This document shows, in pieces, positions 28,665-38,323 of a DNA stretch of 64,000 nucleotides. Within the stretch, counting starts at the first letter, position 1; each line of letters begins with the position of its first letter. Origin of the DNA: JAKZVK01 sp965248255 (GTDB lineage: Bacteria; Acidobacteriota; Terriglobia; Bryobacterales; UBA6623); contig CBDFIW010000004.1 of NCBI GenBank assembly GCA_965248255.1, positions 682,001 to 746,000 on the forward strand, written 5' to 3'. The translations under genes were made by a program, and so were the position numbers. The notes below the pieces were generated by a model. The model was not told where the DNA came from and made no database searches. It worked only from the letters and a program-made list of their open reading frames with translations.

Positions 28665-30806
28665 ATAGAAGCGTACATCGCCGCTGTATGCGTCGATCGT
28701 GATTTTGACCGAGTCTTCCGCGTAGTTGATGATGCGTTCGGGCAGCGGCTCCAGTGCGCGCTCGTCGGCCTTATCACCCAAAACCTCGCGAAACGAGTAA
28801 GGGTAGTTGTCGGTCGTTGTTAGCCCGTTGACCATCCAGAGAATCTTGCCCTCCGCGATAAAGGCATACGTGTTCGTATCGAGAAACAGAAATGGTGCAA
28901 TGCTGCGTATGCGCTGAATGGGCATTCGAAACAGGTGGGTTCGTGTCCTATCGGCATCGATAAAGCGCGAGAAAAGAAACTCGTTCAGATCGCCCGTGTA
29001 AAGACCGAGGAAAAGCCGTTTGAACACCGAATCAACCGGAATCCCCTCGTCGGGGTCAGGGCGGTGAATGGCTTCGCTGCGGGATTGGCGTGTGGCGTGG
29101 TCAAATTCCTTAAGATGACGGATATTCGTGAGGATGTACCCGTCCTTGGCTCCTTCGCCAAAATAGATGCGTGGCTCGGCTTCGAAGACGGGATCTGTCG
29201 CCTGTGGCGGGACGCCCCCGAGAGCGTAGCGAGGACTGCCTTCGCCGCTAACCTCGTTCACGGGGCTCATCACCAGGCCGAAGCCATGCGTGTACATTAG
29301 CACCGCGCTTCCCCAGTGCTGGAGCCACTGCTTCGCCCCCCCCCAATCCGATTGACGGCAACTCACGGACAGCACTCACGAACATGCGCTTTTCACCGTC
29401 TACTTTGTATCGGACGCCGTCGACGGATATGAAGCGATAGTACGGACGCAGTTGCTGCTCCTGTTCATATACCTGGAGCATCGGGCCATAGACGACAGTC
29501 GAGTCCGACGCCTGGATCCGCTCGTAGTGTCCGATGTCAGGCGGCTCCTCCAAATAGCTGACCCAGGGCGGCAGTAGCGGGGCATTGGCAACGGTTCGGC
29601 TCGCCAGCAACCGCTGGGCCGTAAGCGGCTCCTCCGGCGGTCGCCAGTCCACCGTCTCCACACCGTCAAGCCCGTAGCCACGAATGGTGGCCTCCACGTG
29701 GCGTTCGATGTAGGGCAATTGGATTGTCGGCTCGTTGGGCGTGACAAAGACATGGTCGCGAGCTACTACGGCCGCGAAGAACGCCAGGTCGAGTACCAGC
29801 AGGCCAACGCCCATTCGAAGCGGCGTGCGCAGGCCGAGTGGGCTGACGACGTTGTCGTCGGCACGCTCGGAAACCAGCCCCTCGCAGTGCTGTCCGACTC
29901 GGTGGAGGCTGTAGCCGACGACCGCCATGATGCCCAGCTCGACCAGAATTGACAGGTAGATCATGTTTAAGGTGGAGAACATGCCTGTGACGTCGAGGTA
30001 GGCAGCGCCGGTTCTGACCCCGCTGTCGCCGTTGTCTTTGAACAACAGCCCATAGCGTGCGAGGAACGTTTGCGCCACGAGCGAGAGTCCAAGCAGAAAG
30101 AGCGCCGCGTTGAGGCCTTTTGTAGAGAGCAGGCCCAGTTTGGTCCAGAGTGTCAGCGTCGTGCCGCCCGAACGCCCCTGTACGCTCAGCCAATCGATGC
30201 GCGCAACGATCGCGGCTACCGCGCCCACGGTGGCGAGCCACATCAGCACAATTCGCGTCGTCGAAAGCGCGGGCAGAACAAAGACATAGAAGCCGTGATC
30301 GTCTCCGAACAGCGGATCAGACTCGCCGAATGCCCCTGCGTGAAACGCAAGAAGGTACTCCTCGTACTGGATCGACCAGAGCCAGCCGCAAAAGACGCCG
30401 ATCCAGACGCCCATGTGTACGGCGGCCCTCCGTAATGTCGGACTAACCGCGTACACCCGAACGGGAACGACAACCGCCAGCCCGAACAGCAACACACCCG
30501 TCACGAAGAGAAGAGACTGAGCAGTGAAATTCGTCCAGAAGACTTCGCCGCGACCCATGCCGTCGAGAAACCAATAGCTAACGACCAGCGGGGGGACGGC
30601 GGCGAGCAGGACCCACGCGTATGCGAGTCCAATCCAGAACGCGAGCGAGCCCCACATCCGCGCCATAGGAGGAATCGAAGGCGGCTTGGGAGTATCTGCG
30701 TGATTGGTGCTCATCCCAGTCATAGAAGAGGTTGTCGCCGTGAGAAATCTAGACTAATCCAGAACTTTTGCACCACATAACCTCGCGCGGGGAGCCGCTG
30801 ACACTA

Positions 30807-31925
30807 GTACTTACTATCATAAATAGACGCACTTGTGATAGAATAAGGGCATGGCTAAAAGAGCCACGCCCATCCTTTTGAGTCCTGCTGAGGAACGGAC
30901 GCTACAGCGCTGGCGACGGGCCCACAAGACCGAACGGCGTACCGCCGAAAGGGCTCGCATCGTCCTGCTGGCGGCCCAAGGAAAGTCGAACCTGGAGATC
31001 GCGGCGCAGTTGGGAACGCGGCCGGCACGGGTGTCGAAGTGGCGCACCCGCTTTGCCCGCCAACGGCTGGCCGGCTTGGCCGACGAAGCGCGACCCGGCA
31101 AGCCGCGGCAATACGACGCCGCGAGCGAGAAACGCATTCTCAAGAAACTCGATGAATCGCCGCCCAGCGGACAGGCCACTTGGACCGGCCAACTCCTGGC
31201 CCAAGCGCTCGGCGAGGTGAGTGACCAACAAGTCTGGCGCGTGCTGCGCCGCCGGGGCATCTCGCTGCGGCGTCGTCGCAGCTGGTGCCTCTCGACCGAT
31301 CCCGAGTTTGCCCGTAAAGCCGCCGACATCGTGGGACTTTACCTGGACCCGCCCGAGAACGCTGTCGTGCTAGCCGTCGACGAAAAGCCCCACATCCAAG
31401 CCCTCGAACGCGCTCAGGGCTGGCTGCGGCTGCCCGACGGCAAGGCCTTGACGGGCTTCAGCCACGGCTACAAACGCCATGGCACAACGACCTTGTTCGC
31501 CGCCCTGGAGGTGGCCACCGGTCACGTCACGGCTGGTCACTACCAGCGTCGCCGGCGGCGAGAGTTTCTAGACTTCATGAACCAACTGGTGGATCTCTAC
31601 GAAGGCTTCGAGTTGCACGTCGTGCTGGACAATCTCAACACCCACAAGCCGAAACGGGATCGTTGGCTCCAGCGCCACCCCAACGTGCACTTGCACTACA
31701 CTCCGACCTACGCCTCGTGGCTGAATCAGATTGAGATCTGGTTCAGTATCCTCAGTCGGCGGGCGTTGCAGGGAGCCAGCTTCACCTCGCCCTACGAAGT
31801 ACGCGCAGCCATCGACCGCTTCCTCGAGGCACACAACGAAAACGCCGCCCCTTTCGAATGGACCAAGGCCAGCGTGAGGCAGCGGCCTCTTTCTTACTCA
31901 TACGCTAACTTATGATCTTAAGTAC
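30807..31925 (+). mobile_element. Second IS630-type element, copy A (1119 bp)
   Basis: Ends GTACTTACTATCAT and (complement) GTACTTAAGATCAT are inverted repeats; TA is duplicated at 30805-30806 and 31926-31927. Flanks read C-TA-element-TA-G, so the target was CTAG. The same 1119-bp unit, inverted, is at 48896-50014 and also in a CTAG. Confidence 0.93.
30851..31915 (+). CDS. IS630-family transposase (354 aa), copy A
   Basis: N-terminal helix-turn-helix (LAAQGKSNLEIAAQLGTRP, VSKWRTRF) followed by a winged helix and the DDE domain: first aspartate in VVLAVDEKPHIQAL, second in HVVLDNLNTHKPK, glutamate in YASWLNQIEIWFSIL. Unlike the 1094-bp element, it needs no frameshift. It differs from copy B by at least one residue (E versus G near residue 15). 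It probably recognises its own ends and cuts at TA within CTAG. Confidence 0.93.
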   Translation: MAKRATPILLSPAEERTLQRWRRAHKTERRTAERARIVLLAAQGKSNLEIAAQLGTRPARVSKWRTRFARQRLAGLADEARPGKPRQYDAASEKRILKKLDESPPSGQATWTGQLLAQALGEVSDQQVWRVLRRRGISLRRRRSWCLSTDPEFARKAADIVGLYLDPPENAVVLAVDEKPHIQALERAQGWLRLPDGKALTGFSHGYKRHGTTTLFAALEVATGHVTAGHYQRRRRREFLDFMNQLVDLYEGFELHVVLDNLNTHKPKRDRWLQRHPNVHLHYTPTYASWLNQIEIWFSILSRRALQGASFTSPYEVRAAIDRFLEAHNENAAPFEWTKASVRQRPLSYSYANL

Positions 31926-34421
31926 TAGGGGTCAAGTCGCGCCACAGGCATCATTGCGCGTCCAGCCGATCCGCCGCCTACCTGCATGACATGAGCGGCC
32001 AGCATGCCTCCTTCGGCGATCACAGACACGCTCCCTTCAAAGTTATCCGTGTCGGCGTTTGGGAAAAGGTCGTCGAGCAGCCGTCTCGTGCTGCCGTTAG
32101 CCGGCAATCGAAGGCGCGCGCTGCCTTCTTCCACCTCGGTTCCTCGCGTGTCACGAAGCACCAGCTCCAGGTTGAGAACAGATTGCACGGATGACAGGGC
32201 CACTTCGACATTCAGCCCGCTGGCACGATTACGCTGCACCGGAGCGATGAGCCTCTCGAAAGCTCCACTCGGCCCGGCAACCTCTGTTCCAAACGTGGGA
32301 GACGCCAGACCCAGCACCCCTCCTACCCGCCCTTCGGTGGTCTCAGCTCGAGCGCTTCCCAGTTGAAGAGGCCCGCCTCCTGGCACTGTGAAGAGGGCGC
32401 TGCCGAGCGGCCCGATGTCGTAGGGTACTGAGCCGGTCGCGCTGAGCTCATTGACAGCGATTGACCACGCTTGGCCGGCATCATCGAAAAAGGCTAAGGT
32501 TCCTTTCGCCCTGTCCAGGGGAGACGGATTCACCAGGACGAGTGAGGTGACTCCCTCACCACCGCTGACCAACACCGGGAAGTAGAGCGTTTGCGCGGCG
32601 GGCAGGGGTCCGACCGGTGTCACAGGGAACGTGAACAACTCACCGTTCGTGGACAATTGTTGTATGCCTGTTGCCGCCAGCGAACCGCCCTCCTGCGGCC
32701 GATCGATTCCTCCTTCGACCGTCATCGTCCCTTGGAATTTATCCGCTTCGCCGAGCAGGTCGCCGAAGATCTCTCGCACGAACACGACACGGCTGCCGTG
32801 AGCGGGCAGATCAATCTCAACGCCCCCTCTATTCTGAGTGGAGGCCTCTTCGCCGCTCGGTTTATGTAGCGTCAATTTGACGCGACTTGGAACTGTACTG
32901 CTAATGATGGCTACGCCTGTATGGATACCGGCAGCTCGATCTTCACGCACGGGAACCATGAAGCTGTCGAGAAGCTCGACTTCGGCTGCCGCGGCTCCGG
33001 CCTCTATGTAACCACTCAACCCGTGATCCACCAGTAGCTGAGCGGTTCCAGGAGTAGAGGGATCGGGCGTTGAGCCTTCGATCGTGACGCGTCCGAGCGG
33101 GGGCACCGTAAACGAATAGGTCGACTCTGAAGCGCCGCCGTCTATCGACAGCGGTAGCAGTTGTCCCTCCCGGTCAAAAGATACGATGTGCCCGGAACTC
33201 GCCGCGATCCTCGACGGGTTGACGAGCACGAAGGAAACGGCGCGCTCTTCAACCGGACCAACGTGCGTGAACAGATGGGCATGCCGCACCTGCTCAACGG
33301 CTGCCACGTAGTAAGTTCCACCCGTTCTGGGGTCTGACAGGAAGCCACTGCTGGATCCAAGTAAAGTGACCGCGTGCAACTCGCTGTGGGTGAAGCCGTT
33401 GAGAACGAGGATGTCCTGACCGGTGCCGCCGTCGATCAGCTCGTTCTCGTCGACACCGATGTCGCCCGCTCTGAGGACGATCAGGTCGTCCTCTGGCCCG
33501 CCTCGGATTGTATCCGCGCCAAGGCCGCCCAGCAGCCAGTCGTATCCTTGCCTTCCCTTCAACACATCTGTCCCGGCGCCGCCGACCAGGGTATCGTTGC
33601 CGTCGCCGCCGTCGAGCAGATCGTCACCCCTGCTTCCTAGTAAACGGTCGTCGCCCGGGCCACCAGTGAGTGCGTCGTTCCCAGCCCCTCCGTTGAGAAT
33701 GTCGTTGCCCGCCGCCCCCCCCCTCCCCCCGGACCACATCGTCGCCCGCACCTCCGTTCAGGGTGTCGTTGCCGGCCTCGCCGTCGAGCACATCACTTGC
33801 GTCCCCGCCGTCGGCCTCGTCGTCACCCGGACCACCGGACAGGGTGTCGTTGCCGTCCTGCCCAAACAGGCGGTCTGCGGCGTTGCCCCCAACCAAGACA
33901 TCGTTGCCATCGCCACCTACGACCGCGTCCTCACCGTCGCCTCCACGCAGAATGTCACCCGCGTCACCTCCATCCAAATCGTCGTTGCCCGGGCCTCCGT
34001 CGAGCGTGTCTTCGTCGTCGCCGCCGTCCATCATGTCGTCGCCTTCGCCGCCCAGAAGGAGGTCCATGCCCGCGCCCCCGTCGAGAACGTCGTCCCCCGC
34101 ACCGCCCTCGAGCCGATCGATGCCTTCGCTTCCGTCCATCGCGTCACTACCTGCTCCCCCGCGCAGGATGTCGTCACCTTCGCGACCCAGCAGCCACGTG
34201 TCGCCCTCACCGGTCTCCAGGATATCGGCGTTCTCCGTGCCCTCAAGCACGTTCGGGCGGGAGCGTTCCTGAATCGGCGGACCGCGCCGTTCGCCGGTGC
34301 CCGGCCGCGCGGGAGGCTGCTGCGGTGTCTGCGCGCTCGAAAGAAAACCAAGCAGAAACGTCACCACCAAGCTAAGCGGCAGCATACCGACTGCGGCTCT
34401 GGACTGAGTGCCATCAGACAT
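31925..34421 (-). pseudogene. Secreted RTX-type calcium-binding repeat protein, split by a poly-C frameshift
   Basis: Begins at ATG 34421 with a signal peptide (LSLVVTFLLGFLSSAQT). About two dozen RTX nonapeptides (GGxGxDxLxGG) follow, which bind calcium and fold outside the cell. Then come beta domains with repeated LVNPS segments (VSFVLVNPSRIAAS, TSLVLVNPSPLDRA) common in acidobacterial surface proteins. The frame changes within C9-T-C6 at 33715-33730: before it the repeat frame ends in a G-run, after it AGNDILNGGAGND resumes in another frame. Whether the tract is a sequencing error, phase variation or true decay is open. The 1094-bp IS630 copy 2 sits about 20 bp upstream of the start, cutting off the promoter. 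Confidence 0.85.
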
Positions 34422-34441
34422 GGCGAGCTCCGTTCAATCTA

Positions 34442-35535
34442 TTGAATCCCGCAAATTATTATGACACTTTTTGACAGTGTGGAGCATCTATATATGTATG
34501 GGCAACCCCAAAGGTGTGAAGCGGGATTTCAAGGCGCTGGAGAAGCGCCGTTTCGAAGCGATGCGGCTGCTCCACCAAGGCCACAATCAGTCCGAGACGG
34601 CGAGACGGCTGAACGTCGCTCGCCAAACCGTCAGTGAGTGGCGGCGGCAATACCGCGAGCAGGGTGCGGCCGGACTCCGCCAGGCCGGGCGCGCCGGACG
34701 CAAGCCGCTCCTCGATGCCGCACAACGCGAACGCCTGACGTCGCTGCTGCTGGAAGGCCCGGAAGCCCACGGCTTCCCAACGCCCCTGTGGAGCTGTCCG
34801 CGGGTGGCTCGGCTGATCGGAGACGAGTTCGGGGTCGCATACCACGCAGGCCACGTCTGGAAGATCCTGCGAGCGCTCGACTGGAGCCCGCAACGCCCGG
34901 CCGGAAAGGCGCGCGAGCGCAACGAAGAGCGGATCCGCACCTGGAAGCGCAAGACCTGGAAGCGCATTAAAAAAAAGCCCAAAACGAAGGCCGTACGCTC
35001 GTCTTCATCGACGAAAGCGGATTGAGTCAGAAGCCGCATCGCTGCCGCACCTGGGCGCCACGTGGCCAAACACCGGTGCTGCAGTTTAACTTCAACTGGG
35101 AGAAGCTTTCCGTCTCGGCGGGGCTGACGCTGCGTAACTTCTACTTCCGGCTCTATCCCGGTGCGATCGGCAAAGAGCAAGTGACCGACTTTCTCAAGGC
35201 GTTGGTACGTCATATCGATCGCCCGCTGCTGATCGTCTGGGATCGGCTGCCGGCGCACCGTAGCCGCCTGGTGCAAGAGTTCATCGAACTCTCCGAAGGC
35301 CACATCGCAACCGAGTACTTGCCACCCTATGCGCCGGAGTTGAATCCGGTGGAATACATCTGGGCTTACTGGAAGCAGCACGAGTTGCCGAACGTCTGTC
35401 CGAAAGACTACGGCGAGCTGAACGAGCGGGCCCGCAAGGCACTCCGCCGCATGTACCGCAAACCGCGTTTGATCACGGCCTTCTGGAAACAGTCTTCTCT
35501 TTGTTTTGACTGACTCTATATTATGCGGGAGTCAA
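34442..35535 (+). mobile_element. IS630-family element (1094 bp), copy 2 of 3
   Basis: Same ends and length as copy 1. TA precedes the left end (34440-34441), but the right end is followed by ATAGG rather than TA, so the expected duplication is off by one base. The site may have been changed by slippage or by recombination between copies. Confidence 0.92.
34498..35513 (+). CDS. IS630 transposase made by -1 frameshift, copy 2
   Basis: Same two-frame design as copy 1; the A8 run is at 34969-34976 and the slippery A_AAA_AAG at 34971-34977. It differs from copy 1 by two substitutions in the first frame (I for T in RLIGDE, V for A in GHVWKI), so it is not a simple assembly duplicate. DDE residues are intact in the second frame. 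Confidence 0.87.
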
Positions 35536-35753
35536 ATAGGTGCTCCGTTTTGGCGTCTCGCGGGAGCCGGACGCCGGGTTCCGAAATGAGTGGAACCCAA
35601 AGCGTTACGCAAGCGATTAGAGTAAGCGAGAAGTGTCGGTGGCCATCAAAGAAAGTGCGTGAATTGCGTGTCGTTCCTACAAGAAACCTTGACAACGTCA
35701 CCGAGGCGACTCCGGATGATCGAAGACACCGCAGGGGAGGCGAGACTTCTTAA
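35536..35753. other. Unassigned DNA between two insertion sequences
   Basis: 218 bp between IS630 copy 2 and IS1380 copy B. No gene or known repeat was recognised. Neither neighbouring insertion has a clean target duplication on this side, so this may be a fragment brought in by rearrangement. Confidence 0.4.
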
Positions 35754-37417
35754 CCAGGATTACCGTTTTGGCCATCCCGGTACTGACAGCATAGGCGAGC
35801 CACGGCTGCGGTGCAACGTTTTCGCACTGCTTTCACGTTCGATCCTGCTTTCTTCGCCGGTCCGCCTTCAGATCGGGTCCGGTCAAGGCGTTCCGGCAAC
35901 GCCAGCGGCCACTCTGCCGACACCGCTCCGACCTTGCCTCTCGGCAACTCCCCGCTCCGGCTGCCCCGCGCTCGCCGCGTTACCCTCCGGGCACAGGCAG
36001 CGCCCAGATCCTGCTCAGCATGTCACCGAACAGCCGCCGGTTCAGATGTCCCTGGGCCAACAGCAACCAGTAGTAGCGGGCATGTTTGACCAGACGGCCG
36101 CCGGTCTTCATTAGCCGCTGCTGCAAGCTCGTCAGCGACCAGCTCTTGATCCTGTGCGGCAGCCCCAGCCGCCGCCACAAGTTGCCCAGGTTATAGGCCA
36201 GCACGCTGAGTTGCAGTCGCACTTCGTTGGCCCGGAAGCGATGGCACGACAGCCGCGTCCAGTGCGTGGCCTGTTTGCCTTCCTTGATCCACTGCTCGGC
36301 CGTGCCGCGCTTGTTGTAGAAGCGCACCACCGAGCGGCTTGGCAAGCGCAGGCTCGTCACGATGAATCCGACCCGCGGGAACAGCTCGCCCTGGTGATGT
36401 TCGACCTGGGCGACGATCCGCCTCGCCTGCGACCAACTCTCCGCCTGATAGCGAAAACTCTTGTAGCGCACCAAGGGCTTCCGGGAGGGCCTTCCCGGCG
36501 GGCGAAACAAGATGTCTTCGATCTCCAATTCCAAGCTCTTGTTGGCCGGAATGCGAATGGCGTACTGCACTCCGCGTTTCTCCGAAGACTCATAAATCTC
36601 CGGCTTAGCAAAGGCCGCATCGCCGCGGAAGGTGACCTGTTTGCCCGCAGCCTGTTGGCGCTCGATCTCCGGCAGCAGCAACTCGTCCCAGTCGTCAGCG
36701 CTGTGCACATTGCCGGGACGCAGCTTGGCGGCCAGACAATCGCCGTGCTGGTTGAACAGCAACAGTGGGTGGTAGCAGATGGACTCGAAATGGCCGTTAT
36801 AGGCGCTGCCTTCTTGTTGGCCATGGACGGGGCTCTCGGTGGAGTCCATGTCGAGAACGACGCGCTCGCAGTCGTCCGTCGTCTCGGCTTGCGCGACCAA
36901 CTCGCGGTTCACCGCCATCAATCCCAGCAGATTCTCCTCACTCGCGAGCAGCCCTGTCTCGAAGCTCTGTAGCCGCGAGGTGAGCGCCCCGCCGCGATCC
37001 CAGTTCTTCTGCGAGCCGATCAAGCGAAAGGTCGGATCGGCGGATACTCGAACGGCGTCATTGAGGTCCTCGTAGCCGGCGAGTCGGCTGTAAACCGACT
37101 GCCGCAGCAGATCGGCCAGCGGGAACTTCTTGTTCAAGCCTTGTCGCGAGTCGCTGAGATGCTCCTCGATCAGCTTCCCGAGCCCGAGCCGTTCGTCCAA
37201 CTCCCGAACCAGGATCAGCCCGCCGTCGGAAGTGACACGCGATCCTTGGAAATCGACTTTCAACAAACCGTTGAAGCTTAGCTGGAACGGCTTGTTTTGT
37301 TTTTCACCCATTGGGTGTTGGCCTCCATGGCGTCCTCATCGGGCTCTAGCCCCTATGAATAAAGACGCTCAAGGCCGCCGGAAGGTCGAGAGGTTTGAAT
37401 CAAATTGGAAATGCGGG
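35754..37417 (-). mobile_element. IS1380-family element, copy B (1664 bp), inverted
   Basis: Same length and same ends as copy A, in the opposite orientation. Flanking bases (CTTAA on the left, TTTAG on the right) do not match, so no target duplication is present. Together with copy A it forms a 7-kb inverted pair able to drive inversion of 28665-35753. Confidence 0.92.
35980..37311 (-). CDS. IS1380-family transposase, copy B
   Basis: 443 residues, identical to copy A at protein level, with VTSDGGLILVRELDERLGLG at the N-terminus and the DDE region intact. The identity points to recent transposition or to gene conversion between the two inverted copies. Full length and probably functional. 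Confidence 0.92.
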   Translation of the reverse strand: MGEKQNKPFQLSFNGLLKVDFQGSRVTSDGGLILVRELDERLGLGKLIEEHLSDSRQGLNKKFPLADLLRQSVYSRLAGYEDLNDAVRVSADPTFRLIGSQKNWDRGGALTSRLQSFETGLLASEENLLGLMAVNRELVAQAETTDDCERVVLDMDSTESPVHGQQEGSAYNGHFESICYHPLLLFNQHGDCLAAKLRPGNVHSADDWDELLLPEIERQQAAGKQVTFRGDAAFAKPEIYESSEKRGVQYAIRIPANKSLELEIEDILFRPPGRPSRKPLVRYKSFRYQAESWSQARRIVAQVEHHQGELFPRVGFIVTSLRLPSRSVVRFYNKRGTAEQWIKEGKQATHWTRLSCHRFRANEVRLQLSVLAYNLGNLWRRLGLPHRIKSWSLTSLQQRLMKTGGRLVKHARYYWLLLAQGHLNRRLFGDMLSRIWALPVPGG

Positions 37418-37439
37418 TTTAGAACGGTGGCTCTGGCCT

Positions 37440-37796
37440 GATCGAGTCCGGTCAAGGTCGGGGATTCAGCGTGGCGACGGGTAGGTCGACAAGGGCATGG
37501 CGTCTTCGACGTGGAAGGCGACACCTTGGTCGGCCGTGGTGATTGGAGGGGACCTCTGGCTGTTCGAGTTCGGCCGCAATTTGCTGCCCCGGTTAACGCT
37601 GGACCAAACTCAGGGTGTGTCTCCCCCGATGGAGTGCAGATTGTTCCCAACTCCTGTTTAGCTCAAAGGCTCGGCGAGAGCCGGGGTGTGTGCCGTATCA
37701 ATCTGGACGGCAGTGGGCTCAAGACCTTGACTGACGGAGATTTCGCCGAGTCACGACGACCGCAAGTCGCTGACTGGTCACGAGACGGTCGCTTCG
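37440..37796 (+). pseudogene. Fragment of a beta-propeller (kinase/TolB-type) gene
   Basis: One frame contains VSPDGVQIVPNSC, then CRINLDGSGLKTLTDGDFAE and DWSRDGRFA, the blade motifs of WD40/TolB propellers that follow serine/threonine kinase domains in Acidobacteria. No start and no catalytic domain are present, and homology stops at 37796, where intron-like sequence begins. Residual fragment only. Confidence 0.55.
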
Positions 37797-37887
37797 CGAA
37801 ACTCATCCGAACCGCCGTGGTACAGATCCGTATGCCCGGTGGTGTGGGAGGGGGAAGCCGTGAGGCCTCCCCCTATCCCGATCATAT
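37797..37887 (+). ncRNA. 3' end of a group II intron (domains V-VI), fragment
   Basis: The stretch CATCCGAACCGCCGTGGTAC, then CCGTATGCCCGGTGGTGTGGG, reads like a bacterial group II intron domain V. GAGGGGGAAGCC-GTGA-GGCCTCCCCC forms the domain VI hairpin, and the 3' end CTATCCCGAT is typical. No reverse transcriptase gene precedes it, so it is a truncated intron. Assignment is from recalled consensus, not from a covariance model. Confidence 0.6.
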
Positions 37888-38139
37888 CCGGATACCACCA
37901 GTAATCCGCTAGTCAAGCTCCGTTGAACGTCCTGGTCGAGTCCAACTTTCTCTCTCCAAGAGTAGTCATGAGGCAACCTCCTTTGGAGCGACGAGGTCCC
38001 GCTACAGGATCATCGAGACATTCGACGAGGGCGGGATGTGTTTGGTCGAACGGCTACGGGTCCGTTAGTGAATCAGAGCCGTCGCCAGGTGTTTAGAAGA
38101 GCTGATCCTAGGATGGGCTGCGGATTCACAAAGGACGCC
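37888..38139. other. Degenerate stretch, no gene recognised
   Basis: About 250 bp after the intron 3' end. No frame of useful length and no motif recognised. Probably decayed kinase-propeller or exon sequence. Confidence 0.35.
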
Positions 38140-38323
38140 GGGCCAACAGATAGGTTACGACGTCTCGCGCGACGGCAGGCGCTTCGGTCTGGCAGAATCA
38201 ACCGAGCAAGGGTCCAGAACCGTCCGCATCGTTCAAAACTGGTACGAAGAGTTCCGCGGCCGCGACAGGACTAAGTCCCACGAGACGAATTACATAGCGC
38301 TCGTTCGCGGAAAGGTGATCGCG
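38140..38323 (+). pseudogene. C-terminal end of a kinase-propeller gene
   Basis: One frame reads GYDVSRDGRRFGLAESTEQG, then RIVQNWYEEFRGRD, the closing segment of the propeller of acidobacterial serine/threonine kinases (YDVSPDGxRF ... VVxNWxxEF). The end of the remnant meets the 3' end of the oppositely oriented group II intron at 38324. A diverged, inverted homologue of its last 80 bp is at 46678-46763. Confidence 0.65.

Larger units (their letters stand above)
26180..30723 (-). pseudogene. Second UPF0182 gene, broken by a frameshift, an IS1380 insertion and a stop codon
   Basis: Paralogue of the gene at 21985-25005, same strand and layout. It reads from ATG 30723 (membrane part) to a poly-C tract at 29336-29344, where one base too many shifts the frame (GLGGGEA instead of GLGGAKQW). 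It continues from 29375 to SGDVRFY at 28670, where IS1380 (27001-28664) interrupts. It resumes as KIADDPIINTWERIYPG, meets an in-frame TAG at 26902-26900 (paralogue has Q), and ends at 26180 with the normal C-terminus (QGTFIPGPEQADTL, HGSEVVRGHTLLLPV). Removing the IS and one ATAGA copy restores the frame exactly. Confidence 0.93.

Noticed and set aside
33624..34300. DNA tandem repeats resembling a CRISPR array
   Set aside because: The periodicity is 27 bp in multiples from RTX nonapeptides; there are no identical repeats separated by unique spacers.
34031..34421. Long open frames on the plus strand across the RTX repeats
   Set aside because: They are Pro/Ser- or Arg-rich shadow frames of a repetitive GC-rich gene, without start signals or family matches; the minus-strand RTX repeats are the real coding signal.
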